Source: JBFWNG01 sp050251195
Lineage (GTDB): Bacteria > Bdellovibrionota_B > Oligoflexia > Oligoflexales > Oligoflexaceae
Length of the DNA: 64,000 bases
Direction: 5' to 3'
NCBI GenBank assembly: GCA_050251195.1
Contig: JBFWNG010000002.1
Coordinates: 310,001-374,000, forward strand
The position numbers and the translations under genes were made by a program. Positions 24,877 to 33,576 of the stretch are shown piece after piece. Below the pieces are notes generated by a model, which did no database searches, was not told the DNA's origin, and saw only the letters and a list, made by a program, of their open reading frames with translations. The first letter of the stretch is position 1; the number at the start of each line of letters is the position of its first letter.

Positions 24877-25125
24877 TTAGTTCGGTTTTTTTAGCTGATT
24901 ATTTCTGTGCAAGGCGGCAAGCTCCGTGTATCCGCCAATGAATTTGTCGTCGATGAATATCATGGGAACCGTGCGGTACCCGTTGTTTTCGCGAGAAAGG
25001 CGTTCGCGTGTTTCCGGGTCATTATCAAGCCTTACCTCTTGAAAAGGGATGCTGAGTTGGTCGAGGAGCCTTTTCGCCGCGACGCAGTAACTACAGTAAT
25101 CGGTTGTGTAAAGCTTCACTTCCAT
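24877..25125 (-). CDS. grxC: Glutaredoxin 3-like protein
   Basis: This small cytoplasmic dithiol oxidoreductase uses glutathione. Its 82 residues include the active site CSYC at 11-14, the cis-proline in TVP (about 53-55) and the glutathione-binding GGYTEL. Length and the motif order fit GrxC. It is first of a grxC-metallopeptidase-DUF924 run on the minus strand. Confidence 0.93.
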   Translation of the reverse strand: MEVKLYTTDYCSYCVAAKRLLDQLSIPFQEVRLDNDPETRERLSRENNGYRTVPMIFIDDKFIGGYTELAALHRNNQLKKPN

Positions 25126-25440
25126 AGGGGTATTCTATGTGCCAGGCAAGGAATGTTCAAGCAATGAACAGTGTGTATTTGATGGTCATATTCAAATTGC
25201 CTAAGTTGTTGATATTTCATGCAATGGCGGATGTGGTTGAATCTTGAATTTCCAGAAAATCACAGGGTTAGGTCTTTGGCATGACCCATGCACAATGGGC
25301 GTTGTCGACTAAAATCGACATTGGTTTGCTGGCTAAGATCGTCACCTTAGTTTGAAACGAGAAAAAATCAAACTGTCTTAGATGCTTCTGTGTGACTTTC
25401 CTGTTGTTGTCCCTCTTTTAACTTTTCAATACGATCTTAG
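25126..25440. other. 315-bp intergenic region with a sigma-54 promoter and hairpins, no gene
   Basis: No supported reading frame lies here. The plus strand holds a sigma-54-like promoter at 25276-25292. Downstream are two inverted repeats: TGTCGA/TCGACA (25303-25320) and AGTTTGA/TCAAACT (25349-25374). Any transcript would run into the 3' end of the opposing gene at 25441. The first ATG after the promoter (ATGGGCGTTGTCGAC) is stopped after five codons. Confidence 0.5.
25276..25292 (+). promoter_or_regulatory. Sigma-54 (RpoN) promoter without a downstream gene
   Basis: TTGGCATGACCCATGCA fits TGGCACG-N4-TTGCA with two differences. The GG and GC are 12 bases apart, as required. Transcription should begin near 25302. 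Part of the match is also a short palindrome, GCATG-ACC-CATGC, so chance is not excluded. Confidence 0.55.
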
Positions 25441-27693
25441 CTAGCTAACCTCTAACTTCTCGAGGACAGCACGAAGAAACGCAGACGAAGTCTCAAAGAA
25501 ATTCGAATTGGCAAAAAGATCTGGGTCTCCCTGCAACAGTGCAAACAGACCTTTCTCTCCTGCAAAAACATGGTTTCCAGACACAACCATTTTATCTTTA
25601 GTATCGAAGAACGACGGCTCGGGATTGATACGCAGCCATTTGGTGCCTTCTTGCTGAGCCATAGTGAAATCAAACGAGTTGCCTGGGAATTTCTCGAGTT
25701 CCTTTTCGGTAAAATTATTGATCTTGCCTTCTTCCGTAGTCCAACCAACAATTGGCTTTTGACCGCCGCCGCCAGCTGCAAACAAAACCCCCTGCGGGAA
25801 TGTCTTGGAGAAGGAGTTGGCTGCGGCTTTGAGACGTGATGCTTGGGATGTCGAAAGCGTGAGCTTCACTAAGCCTTCGTTGAGGTTAGCCACGGCGCGC
25901 GCGAACGCTGGGGTGCTTGCGCTTTGAGAAACGGCCCGCGTCGGCGCTTTGGCTGTTGGCGCTTGAGGAGGTGGTTCTTCTGGCGCTGGCTCAATCGCAG
26001 CTAAATCTCCCGCGTCCGCGAAGGCGTCGTCTTCGGTGAAGGAGTCGAGATCATCAACAACATCGATAGAATCTGCGGCAGGAATATCGCTGGTCTTTGG
26101 CGGCACAACCGGCGCCTCGAGGATGTCATCGTCGTCGACCAAGCCCAGCGTTGTAAGATCGGAGTCGGCGTCGAGACTTTGTGAGGCTGGTTCTTCCTCG
26201 ATGGTGGAAAGCTTGTCAGATCCTAACTCGAGATCATCAGGGATTTCCCCCGAAGCTAGGTTGAGGTCCTTGTCGATCTCTTCCGAAGCCAGATCGAAAT
26301 CATCGCCGAGCTCCCCAACATTGTCCGATTTATCACCTTGCGCGAGATCATCGCTTTGAGCGAGGCTACTTGTTTTTTCCTTTGGCGCTGCCTCTGTCTC
26401 GGCTAGTCCCATGTCGTCCGCTGAAAACTCTTCGAGGCCCAGTTCATCATCCATAGGTTTGGCAGGAAGACTATCCAGCGTGTCCATATCGTCTACCACG
26501 TCGTCAATACCGGCATCGGGACTTTCAGGTGGGGCGGAAACAGCGTCAACTTTTACCGAGGTAGCGGCTAATTCTTCTAGCCCGATATCCGATTCGGGAA
26601 CGCTCTCTATTTCTTCAAGAGGGGTATCTTCTTCGGAGACGCTCGGCGCTTCCTCAAGGCCGAGATCAGCGTCCGCCGAACCAGTGGCCGTATCTTCGAG
26701 GCTCAAATCTGGGTCTGATGCAGTTAATTCTAAAGAGTCGATGCCGGGTTCAGAACCTGCCATTTCTTCCAAGCCGCTCTCGGTGCTCGCCAAATCTTCA
26801 AATCCGTCCCCTTGGGGCGCGCTTGCCAGATCTTCAAAACCATCTGATTTAGGCGCATTTGTCAGCTCTTCGAAACTTCCGTCCGACTCGAGGCTCGTCA
26901 TCTCTTCAAAACCTGACTCCGAATCTGATGGTCTTGCTAACTCGTCCGAATCTGAAGGTTGGCTTTGAATAGGAATATTCCCTCCGCCCGCGGAAATTTC
27001 TTCGGACACGGCAATCTCAATAGAGTCCTGCGAATCATCCCCTGCGATCGGCGGCAGGTTTTGCAGAGCCAATCCGGGACTTTCGTCGCCGTCGTCGCTC
27101 GATTCAATGACGGGGAAGGAGGGTTTGCTGATTTTGGACGCTTGAGCTAAAGATTTGTCGGCGTTGGGTTTCTGCGGAGCCAGATCGTGACTTTGCTGAG
27201 CCTGGTAGGCCATGGCCACGTGGTTGGAGAGAAACGACTCCAGCTGAGTATGCCTCGGTTTGAATCCGGGGACCACCTTTTCAATGGCGCTATGGATCTG
27301 CTTGAGCGGCGCAATGACCGGTCGGATTCTGAGATTGGTAAAGAACGATAAGTGGCTCAACGTCTCCTGGTCCAGCGGATCCACCATCGCGACGGTAAGG
27401 CTGTCTCCCGATTTTTGCAGTGGAAACACCTCCAGCCTAGCGAGAAGCTGAGTGTCCAGGGAGGTAATCGCGTCAGGGTCAGCCGTCTCCGCAAAGTTCT
27501 TGGGAGTGATGGAAAAGTTGGTTCGTTCCGCAAGGTAGGAGGCCAGTTCCTCATCGCTTAATAGGCCGGTCGCCAAGATGCCTTTGGCAAAGGACGCGGC
27601 ACCCCTGCTCCCCAATCTAAGAATTGTTTGCCGATCCTCGTCCGAAAGAAGGCCTTCCTTTACAAGGAGGGAACCTAACGTGGATCTGCCCAT
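25441..27693 (-). CDS. MshEN (GspE N-terminal) domain protein with a long acidic repeat region
   Basis: The 750-residue product has three parts. Residues 1-140 look like the GspE/PilB/FrzS N-terminal domain (TLGSLLVKEGLLSDED, ELASYLAERTNF, AMVDPLDQETL), a fold that binds c-di-GMP in MshE. Residues 200-590 are very acidic, low in complexity, and hold repeated short units such as GFEDLAS, GLEEMAG and LGLEELA. Residues 600-750 are a compact domain (LASGGG-rich turn, then VGWTTEEGKINNFTEKELE) of unknown family. The secretion ATPase domain is absent. FrzS-like or DUF4388-like regulatory roles in pilus, polarity or stress signalling are possible. c-di-GMP binding is doubtful because the motif's leading Arg is Thr. 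Confidence 0.75.
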   Translation of the reverse strand: MGRSTLGSLLVKEGLLSDEDRQTILRLGSRGAASFAKGILATGLLSDEELASYLAERTNFSITPKNFAETADPDAITSLDTQLLARLEVFPLQKSGDSLTVAMVDPLDQETLSHLSFFTNLRIRPVIAPLKQIHSAIEKVVPGFKPRHTQLESFLSNHVAMAYQAQQSHDLAPQKPNADKSLAQASKISKPSFPVIESSDDGDESPGLALQNLPPIAGDDSQDSIEIAVSEEISAGGGNIPIQSQPSDSDELARPSDSESGFEEMTSLESDGSFEELTNAPKSDGFEDLASAPQGDGFEDLASTESGLEEMAGSEPGIDSLELTASDPDLSLEDTATGSADADLGLEEAPSVSEEDTPLEEIESVPESDIGLEELAATSVKVDAVSAPPESPDAGIDDVVDDMDTLDSLPAKPMDDELGLEEFSADDMGLAETEAAPKEKTSSLAQSDDLAQGDKSDNVGELGDDFDLASEEIDKDLNLASGEIPDDLELGSDKLSTIEEEPASQSLDADSDLTTLGLVDDDDILEAPVVPPKTSDIPAADSIDVVDDLDSFTEDDAFADAGDLAAIEPAPEEPPPQAPTAKAPTRAVSQSASTPAFARAVANLNEGLVKLTLSTSQASRLKAAANSFSKTFPQGVLFAAGGGGQKPIVGWTTEEGKINNFTEKELEKFPGNSFDFTMAQQEGTKWLRINPEPSFFDTKDKMVVSGNHVFAGEKGLFALLQGDPDLFANSNFFETSSAFLRAVLEKLEVS

Positions 27694-27810
27694 AGAGACT
27701 CCGAAAAACCTGTATTTTTGTCAATCGTTGGAATATAGTGGCGCTTTTGAACCTTTGTTTATAATATCACAACTAAACTTTCATGTTGACGGCGAAAAGG
27801 TAATAAAGCG

Positions 27811-28635
27811 ATGAGCGACAAACTTGATCGAAAAAAGCTAAAGGCACCGGATGTCTTCCAAATTAAGGTGATGAAAGCCCTTTCATACCTGATGCAGAGA
27901 AAGAACATTGTGCTTGGAACGCTGGGTGTTCTTGTTCTTGTCGTGGTTGCAATTGCCGGCGCGAAGCTATTCTTCGTCAGCCAATCCAACGATCGTCGAC
28001 TTGCTCTCACCAAGATAGATGAAGTCTACACCGAAGAGGTCAAAAAGGCCTCTGAACAAAAAGAGGGCTTTGATAAGAAACTTGGCGAAATCCAAACTAA
28101 TCTTGCAAAAACCGATATCAAACCGGAGGAAAAGCAAAAACTCGAAGGTGAGAAAACCAAACTCGAAGCCGAGATCGAAGCGATCCAACCGAAGCACGAC
28201 GAATCGGCTAAGCGCTACCTCGATTTCTACAAAAAGTACCCCAAAGCACCTGAAGGTTGGGCTGCGGGTCTTCGCTATGTCGGCAGCAACTTAAAGGCTG
28301 GCGACAAGAGCAAGGGTGAAGAGAACCTTAAGATCGTCAAAGAAATTGTCGACAACTCTAAAGAATCGACGCTTTACCAAACCCAAGGCAGGCTCATGAT
28401 CGTCAATTCGCTTGAAGACCTCGGCAAATACGATGAAGCCCTTCAAGAGACAGAGACTTTCCTTAAGAATGCGCCCGATGCGATAAAGCCAAGGCTGCTT
28501 CTTACAAAAGGACGCATCCAAGCTGAGAAAAAAATGAAAGACGAAGCCAATAAGACCTTCGACGTTGTGATCAAAGATCACGCAAATACCCCCGAAGCAC
28601 AGAAGGCAAAAGCCTATAAGACGCTCATAAACTAG
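27811..28635 (+). CDS. YfgM-like membrane-anchored tetratricopeptide protein
   Basis: The 274 residues have one membrane helix at about 35-55 after a basic cytoplasmic stretch. A Lys/Glu coiled coil follows (about 80-135) and then TPR-like helices to the end (LEDLGKYDEALQETETFL). In E. coli YfgM is an inner-membrane periplasmic chaperone helper encoded directly before bamB, and here too a BamB-like gene follows after 25 bases. The coiled coil is longer than in YfgM. Role inferred from order and shape. Confidence 0.7.
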   Translation: MSDKLDRKKLKAPDVFQIKVMKALSYLMQRKNIVLGTLGVLVLVVVAIAGAKLFFVSQSNDRRLALTKIDEVYTEEVKKASEQKEGFDKKLGEIQTNLAKTDIKPEEKQKLEGEKTKLEAEIEAIQPKHDESAKRYLDFYKKYPKAPEGWAAGLRYVGSNLKAGDKSKGEENLKIVKEIVDNSKESTLYQTQGRLMIVNSLEDLGKYDEALQETETFLKNAPDAIKPRLLLTKGRIQAEKKMKDEANKTFDVVIKDHANTPEAQKAKAYKTLIN

Positions 28636-28660
28636 CCAAAACGTCTCGCGGACCTGAAAA

Positions 28661-29776
28661 ATGAAAAACGTCAGCTGCTTCTCTATTCTCTTGTCGCTCT
28701 CCTTGCCCGGCTTGTTCTCGCCTGAGGCAAGGGCGGAGATTCGAGGCGAACGCCCGTTTCGCACCGGTGTTCTGAAGCTGAATGAAGGTGTTGACGAGAC
28801 TAAGCCGGTTGCCGCCATGGACTTGTCTGGCTGGGTAGTGAAGGACGATCTCCTGGTCGGACCTTTCGATAAAAATTGGCTGATAGGGTATTCTTTGAAA
28901 ACGCGAAAGCCGGTTTGGTGGTTGAACCTAGAGGCTGCCGCGGTGACTCCGTTCCTCGCTTACGAAAACTACATTTACGCGGGGTTGCAAAACGGCGCCG
29001 TCGTCAAGATTTCCGCGCAAGACGGTAAGGCCGTTTGGCAAACCAAACTTGACGCGTATGTCGGACAGAAATTTCTTGTAGCTGGCGATGTCCTCTACGC
29101 ATTCACGGTGACCCAACAGCTTTTCGCCATCGACAGCACGACCGGAAAGACCAAATGGATTTATGACGCAGGCGAACCGGAAAGCCTCCTTATCGGCAAC
29201 GCAAGCGGACCCGTACTGGCTGGCGGAACCGTTCTTGTCGGAACTTCTTCCGGGGAAATTCATCAGGTGGATAGCGCTTCGGGCAAACTTAACTGGTCGG
29301 TAAAACCGGATTTCAACGAAGGACGATTCCACGACATCGTCGGAAATATTGTCGTGAACGAACAGCGTATCGTTTTCACGAGATACGATGGTTTCGTGGG
29401 TAGCTTTTTGACGAGCGATCCCGAACACCAGATGATATGGGAACAGAAATTGCCGACCATCACCACCAACACGGAGAAAAACGGCGCCCTTTACATTGGT
29501 CATCTCAATGGCGACGTTACCGCGTACGATGCTGGCAACGGCAACAAGTCATGGACCGTATCGACGGGTCAGGCCGTCCTCAGCATTGTTGCCCACGAGA
29601 ACAAACTCTTCGTCATCGGCACGAACGGCCGCGTGACAAAAGTGGATGCGGAAAAAGGCGTTATCGGTTGGAACGACGACCTCGAAGCAACTGTGAACAA
29701 GCCACCTTTGCTGCACGACGGGCGTCTTTACGTTTCTACCGGGCAAAAAGTCTTTTACGGATACAAGGCGCGCTAG
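28661..29776 (+). CDS. bamB: BamB-like PQQ beta-propeller protein
   Basis: A signal peptide (about 1-25, ending ARA) starts the 371-residue product, and there is no lipobox Cys, unlike E. coli BamB. Repeated propeller blades carry the AxDxxTGKxxW pattern, for example AIDSTTGKTKWIYD, KISAQDGKAVWQTKL and TAYDAGNGNKSW. This is the PQQ-repeat fold of BamB, which helps BamA insert outer-membrane barrels. The order yfgM-bamB supports the call. The lack of the lipid anchor leaves some doubt. Confidence 0.75.
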   Translation: MKNVSCFSILLSLSLPGLFSPEARAEIRGERPFRTGVLKLNEGVDETKPVAAMDLSGWVVKDDLLVGPFDKNWLIGYSLKTRKPVWWLNLEAAAVTPFLAYENYIYAGLQNGAVVKISAQDGKAVWQTKLDAYVGQKFLVAGDVLYAFTVTQQLFAIDSTTGKTKWIYDAGEPESLLIGNASGPVLAGGTVLVGTSSGEIHQVDSASGKLNWSVKPDFNEGRFHDIVGNIVVNEQRIVFTRYDGFVGSFLTSDPEHQMIWEQKLPTITTNTEKNGALYIGHLNGDVTAYDAGNGNKSWTVSTGQAVLSIVAHENKLFVIGTNGRVTKVDAEKGVIGWNDDLEATVNKPPLLHDGRLYVSTGQKVFYGYKAR

Positions 29777-29800
29777 GTTTCTGTCTCTGTTCTGGACGCC

Positions 29801-30883
29801 CTAAACCAGGTCGGTTCGTCCCGCAGCCTTAAGGTGCTCCACAATATCCTTCACGTCTTGCGCACGCTTTTGATCACAAACCAGAACCGCGTCTTTCGTG
29901 GTAACAACAATGATGTTTTCCAGGCCGATGCATGCGACAAACTGGCCCGAGGAATCCACCGTGGTGCTCCTGCAATCTTCGCTGTAGATGTCGCCCCAAA
30001 GAATATTGTTCTGTGCGTCTGTTTTGAAACATTGGCTGAGTGCGTTCCAACTTCCGACGTCTTGCCAACCGATATCGGCTTCGACAAGGCCCACATTGTT
30101 GCTGGTTTCAAGCACCGCATTGTCGATGGAAATCTTGGGAAGTTTTTTGTAGGCGTCGTTCCAGTCTTCTTTGGAATGACTCCTTTCCTTGATGAGCGGT
30201 TCGAGCGTATGCGCGATGATGGGAAGTCGTTGTTCGAGCTCTCCTAAAAGAGAAGGTACTTGCCAAACAAAAATCCCGGCGTTCCAAAAGAAAGTTTTGC
30301 GACTGATATAAGATTTGGCGGTTTCAAGATCAGGCTTTTCAAGAAAGCTTTCGACTTGAAAGCCGCCTGCCTTGGACAATGGCTGGCCTTTTTGGATATA
30401 GCCGTATCCAGTTTCAGGATAAGTCGGCACGATTCCCAATAAAGCGAGCAAGCCTGTTTCCGCGACGGCAACGGCCTTGTGCAAACATTCCACAAATTTG
30501 TCGTGCTTCTGAATAACATGATCGGCATGGAGCGAGATCATGACCGGTTTGGTTGACCCCTTATGGAGATGTTTGATGTAAAGGGCTGCGTAGGCTAGCG
30601 CAGGTGCGGTGTTTTTTGCGGACGGCTCGCCAAGAATATGAGCGCAGTGGTTTGCTGCCACTGCTTTGGTGCTTTGGAGTTGGTCATTGTGGGTAACGAT
30701 GATGCGCCGCTCTTTGGGGATAAGTCCGTCTAGGCGTCGCAAGGTAGTTTCGAGCATGGTTTGAGGCTCGGGCCCGATTGCGCAAAGTTGTTTGGGGCGC
30801 AGGTGCCGTGATTTTGGCCAGAATCTCGTGCCGCTGCCGCCAGCGAGAATGACGGCGTAGGTATTGTCGGAAAAGGACTGCAA
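29801..30883 (-). CDS. manC: Mannose-1-phosphate guanylyltransferase
   Basis: The enzyme makes GDP-mannose from mannose 1-phosphate and GTP for polysaccharide or glycolipid synthesis. The 360 residues cover the nucleotidyltransferase domain: AVILAGGSGTRFWPKSR at the start, the FLEKPD substrate motif, NAGIFVW and IGWQDVGSW. A C-terminal left-handed helix part is short, and there is no phosphomannose isomerase domain, so it is monofunctional. It is 57 bases downstream of the gene at 30941 on the same strand. Confidence 0.9.
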   Translation of the reverse strand: MQSFSDNTYAVILAGGSGTRFWPKSRHLRPKQLCAIGPEPQTMLETTLRRLDGLIPKERRIIVTHNDQLQSTKAVAANHCAHILGEPSAKNTAPALAYAALYIKHLHKGSTKPVMISLHADHVIQKHDKFVECLHKAVAVAETGLLALLGIVPTYPETGYGYIQKGQPLSKAGGFQVESFLEKPDLETAKSYISRKTFFWNAGIFVWQVPSLLGELEQRLPIIAHTLEPLIKERSHSKEDWNDAYKKLPKISIDNAVLETSNNVGLVEADIGWQDVGSWNALSQCFKTDAQNNILWGDIYSEDCRSTTVDSSGQFVACIGLENIIVVTTKDAVLVCDQKRAQDVKDIVEHLKAAGRTDLV

Positions 30884-30940
30884 GCTAGGTCTCCCAAAAA
30901 AGGGATATTAGCAACAGAGGCAAGCGGTTGGCAATCTCAA

Positions 30941-32257
30941 TCAAGGCAGGTTCAGTCGCGAAACCTGATAGCCTAGCAGCTCGTCGTTGCTGAGGCGCTC
31001 GAATATCCCGTAGCCTATTGCTCGGAGATAGGAAGGGGCAAGTTCGTTGCTCGCTAATGCCTTGGCAAGTTCGGCTCCGAAAGCTCCCAGAGATTTCGCT
31101 TCGGCGGTGTTTCTTTGCATGAGGAGTTTGCTGGCGTCGCCGTATATAGAGCTTAACCAAAACAAGCTATATGGCAGGATGGCCGAATCGGCGTTTTGCT
31201 CGGAAAACTCCTGCCACTTCGCGATCACGTACTCGAGATTTCCTGATGTGGGCAGCAGAGCCCATTTATGTTGGGCTTCATATCCTTGGTACGGAATCTT
31301 GACTAGGTCGCTCAAGCTGATGTTCTGTTCGAAGACATAATTTTGATACTTCTTGTATTCAAATGCCTGAACAGGAGTATCTTCGGTTGGAAACGAGAGA
31401 AAGTAGAGATTCTGGCTCGAAAAAAACGTTTCGGGATCGAGTCCCTTCTGTTCGCGATTGAGAATAAAGGTGTAAACTCCCTTCCCATTTTCATCAAGGT
31501 TGGACAGAGCAAGGAAGTACCTTTTGTTGCGTCCGCCGCCGGAGTCCGTTACCCCGATTTTCTCGTCCAGGTCGTCGAGCAAATTGTGGTGTTCGTTACG
31601 GATTAGGTCCCACAAATAAATTCCGTCGGGGTATCGATCATGATCGGTTGCCGTGTAGACGATTGCGTTTTGAGACGGAAGCCAGAAGAACTCTTCGACT
31701 TTGGGATGAGGCGCCACCATGATGAACTGATCGCGCTTCACGCTTTGAACTACGAGATGTCGTTCATTGTAATCCTTGTCGACGATCAATCGGGCAATGA
31801 GCTGGTTGTTTCCCGCCTTTTGCGCCAGCAAAAGAATGGGCGGATAGAGATTTAAAAGATTTTGGGACGGTTCGAACTGCGGCGCGGAATCGGGCAATGG
31901 CTTGGCGGAAATGTGCGTCGGATCAACTTCGCTGACCGTTGAATTCTCGGTTCGGTCGCGTCCGAAGGATTTCACGACGTAGTCCGTGCTGCTAAGGCGT
32001 AAATACTGAAGGCGTGAACCATAACCGTCGTAAGGGATGTAAAAATCCCAAGCCGGCCTCGCGAGGAATCGAATCTGCCCAAGATCCGTAGGAAGCTTGC
32101 CGTATTTCTTTTGATAGGTATCGATTGCTTTTTGGGTCTTTAGAACGCGTATCTTTGTCATGTTGCCGGCTTTATAGTTGTTTTCATTCTGCGGAATCGC
32201 GCCAATCCACAGCAACGGAAAACCAAAAGCAAAAACATATGCGAGGAAGTCTTTCAT
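30941..32257 (-). CDS. Exported protein with GspG-like N-terminal part and propeller-like region
   Basis: The 438-residue product opens with a hydrophobic segment (about 5-20). The next 70 residues recall the core of GspG pseudopilins: AIDTYQKKYGKLPTDLGQI, then a YDGYGSRLQYL turn and DYVVKSFGRD near 80-95. There is no prepilin G/F-T-x-x-E cleavage motif. From about 120 the strands (LVVQSVKRDQFIMV, AIVYTATDHDRYPDGIYLWDL) look like a TolB/WD-type propeller, and the last 90 residues are helical. I know no family with this order. Probably periplasmic. Confidence 0.6.
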   Translation of the reverse strand: MKDFLAYVFAFGFPLLWIGAIPQNENNYKAGNMTKIRVLKTQKAIDTYQKKYGKLPTDLGQIRFLARPAWDFYIPYDGYGSRLQYLRLSSTDYVVKSFGRDRTENSTVSEVDPTHISAKPLPDSAPQFEPSQNLLNLYPPILLLAQKAGNNQLIARLIVDKDYNERHLVVQSVKRDQFIMVAPHPKVEEFFWLPSQNAIVYTATDHDRYPDGIYLWDLIRNEHHNLLDDLDEKIGVTDSGGGRNKRYFLALSNLDENGKGVYTFILNREQKGLDPETFFSSQNLYFLSFPTEDTPVQAFEYKKYQNYVFEQNISLSDLVKIPYQGYEAQHKWALLPTSGNLEYVIAKWQEFSEQNADSAILPYSLFWLSSIYGDASKLLMQRNTAEAKSLGAFGAELAKALASNELAPSYLRAIGYGIFERLSNDELLGYQVSRLNLP

Positions 32258-32404
32258 ATCTCAGGTCGATTTCAAAAAAATTGTTGAATTGTTAATTCTT
32301 TCCATCCTTTGAAACAATGCTGCATAAAAGAAAGAGGTTGTTGTATACTTGAAAGCAAGATCATCTATCATCGTAACTTTTTTGACCATAAATGAGAACA
32401 GCGT

Positions 32405-32944
32405 ATGCTTCGATTTCATTTCTTAAGAGCGTTTGTCGTCCTCCTCGCCTTTGTCACATCGGAAATCACACTCGGTGTAACCACTGAGCCGTCTGCGGTC
32501 GCCGAGAAAGTCGCGCGCGTGAAGATTCCACTCAAATTAGTCTCATATGAGAAAGCTCTGGTTAAAGATAAGAACGGTAAAGACATTCTAAAGGCAAAAC
32601 CCGTTCATACAGCAAAGATTGCTCTTCGTTCCACTGTCGATAGGGTGAACCACTTCTACGCGGGAAGCTGGCACATAGAAGTCATTCCCGTCAATTGGTC
32701 CGCGCCGTCAAAGTCGTACAAAGCAAGACTAAAGTTTTATCGCCGTTACGGAGACTCAAAGGAAGTGGAAGAGTATGTTGGTTACTCCGATTTCCAAAGC
32801 AAGCTGGAAGGATCCGATTTTGTATACTTGGCCAACGGCTTCAAACAAAGTTCCTTCAAAGACAAGTCCCATCACAATATTTTGGATGTCGCCATCGGCT
32901 TCCAGAATCCCAACGAAAAGGTGAAGTACCTTTCGAAGAAGTAA
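32405..32944 (+). CDS. Secreted protein of unknown function
   Basis: The 179-residue product has a signal peptide (about 1-24). After it comes a basic, beta-rich protein with no motif I recognise (KIALRSTVDRVNHFYAGSW, YVGYSDFQSKLEG). ATG is the first codon after a 147-base gap that includes a TATACT -10-like box at 32344-32349. It ends in KYLSKK, without the terminal aromatic residue of a barrel. It could be a periplasmic or secreted accessory protein. Confidence 0.6.
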   Translation: MLRFHFLRAFVVLLAFVTSEITLGVTTEPSAVAEKVARVKIPLKLVSYEKALVKDKNGKDILKAKPVHTAKIALRSTVDRVNHFYAGSWHIEVIPVNWSAPSKSYKARLKFYRRYGDSKEVEEYVGYSDFQSKLEGSDFVYLANGFKQSSFKDKSHHNILDVAIGFQNPNEKVKYLSKK

Positions 32945-33024
32945 CTTTCGTTTTGTGTTTTCTCTGTCGGCTAGATCCGCGGCACGGATTTGGATGCTAC
33001 AACTTTTTTTAATTTGAGGAAAAC

Positions 33025-33132
33025 ATGAAAATTGTGTTGGTATTTTATTTCTTGCTCTTTGCCATCGAATCGAATGCTCAAGATGGGTTTGAAGTTCGTT
33101 GCAGGGAAACTCGCGGCGGCTCTCGATGCTAA
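33025..33132 (+). CDS. Very small exported peptide or frameshifted remnant (35 aa)
   Basis: TTTGAGGA just before ATG 33025 is a good ribosome site. The first 18 residues (MKIVLVFYFLLFAIESNA) form a complete signal peptide, followed by only QDGFEVRCRETRGGSRC and a stop. A second frame stays open to 33250, so this may be a broken secreted protein rather than a true 17-residue peptide with two Cys. I cannot decide from sequence alone. The terminator at 33287 fits a real transcript. Confidence 0.4.
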   Translation: MKIVLVFYFLLFAIESNAQDGFEVRCRETRGGSRC

Positions 33133-33286
33133 TATAGAGCCAAAGTCAGTTTCGTGTCCGACCGCGGACGGCAAGTTGGGTAATGACTTTCTCGGGACCT
33201 TTGCTCTCTATATTCCTGCGAATCGAAAGTATGTCGAATTTTATCAGTGAGAGAAAATATAACCTTTAATATCAATTGGATATAGT

Positions 33287-33315
33287 AAAAACCTGCGCCG
33301 GCGCAGGTTTTTTCT
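33287..33315 (+). terminator. Strong palindromic terminator
   Basis: AAAAACCTGCGCC and its exact complement meet without a spacer, giving a GC-rich stem preceded by A's and followed by six T. It should work on the plus strand and perhaps on both. Confidence 0.9.
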
Positions 33316-33523
33316 GTTTGAAGAGGTCTCCGAAGCGGGAGGACGGCCCCCCGGTGCATCCAGCGTTTTCCCTACTTCCGCGTTTCCGCGACCGTCCCCT
33401 TCGGAGCTGGGAAGGGCAGCCGGAGCCCCTTGGCACACGGAAAATGCCGGAATTTTAACCATGGCTGACTAACTTTTGGTCGCTTTTCCAGGGTAAAATT
33501 CAGAGCTATTTTTTTGCTATAAA

Positions 33524-33541
33524 ATATCCTTCAAAGGATAT
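33524..33541. repeat. Inverted repeat ATATCCTT-CA-AAGGATAT
   Basis: Perfect 8-base arms with a 2-base centre lie 36 bases before the -24 element of the sigma-54 promoter at 33577. The position and symmetry fit a binding site for an enhancer-binding activator, although such sites usually lie a little farther upstream. Confidence 0.4.
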
Positions 33542-33576
33542 GGGTACTTAGCGCGCGCTGGCGTCTCCTTGGGCGT

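Noticed and set aside
26411..26968. 185-residue Ser-rich frame antisense to the acidic repeat protein
   Set aside because: It is the mirror of the Glu/Asp/Ser repeats and carries no independent signal.
33129..33359. 76-residue minus-strand frame
   Set aside because: It crosses the strong terminator palindrome at 33287-33315 and has no ribosome site.
33431..33449. TTGGCACACGGAAAATGCC as a further sigma-54 promoter
   Set aside because: GG and GC are 14 bases apart, not 12, so RNA polymerase with sigma-54 would not fit. The real site is at 33577.
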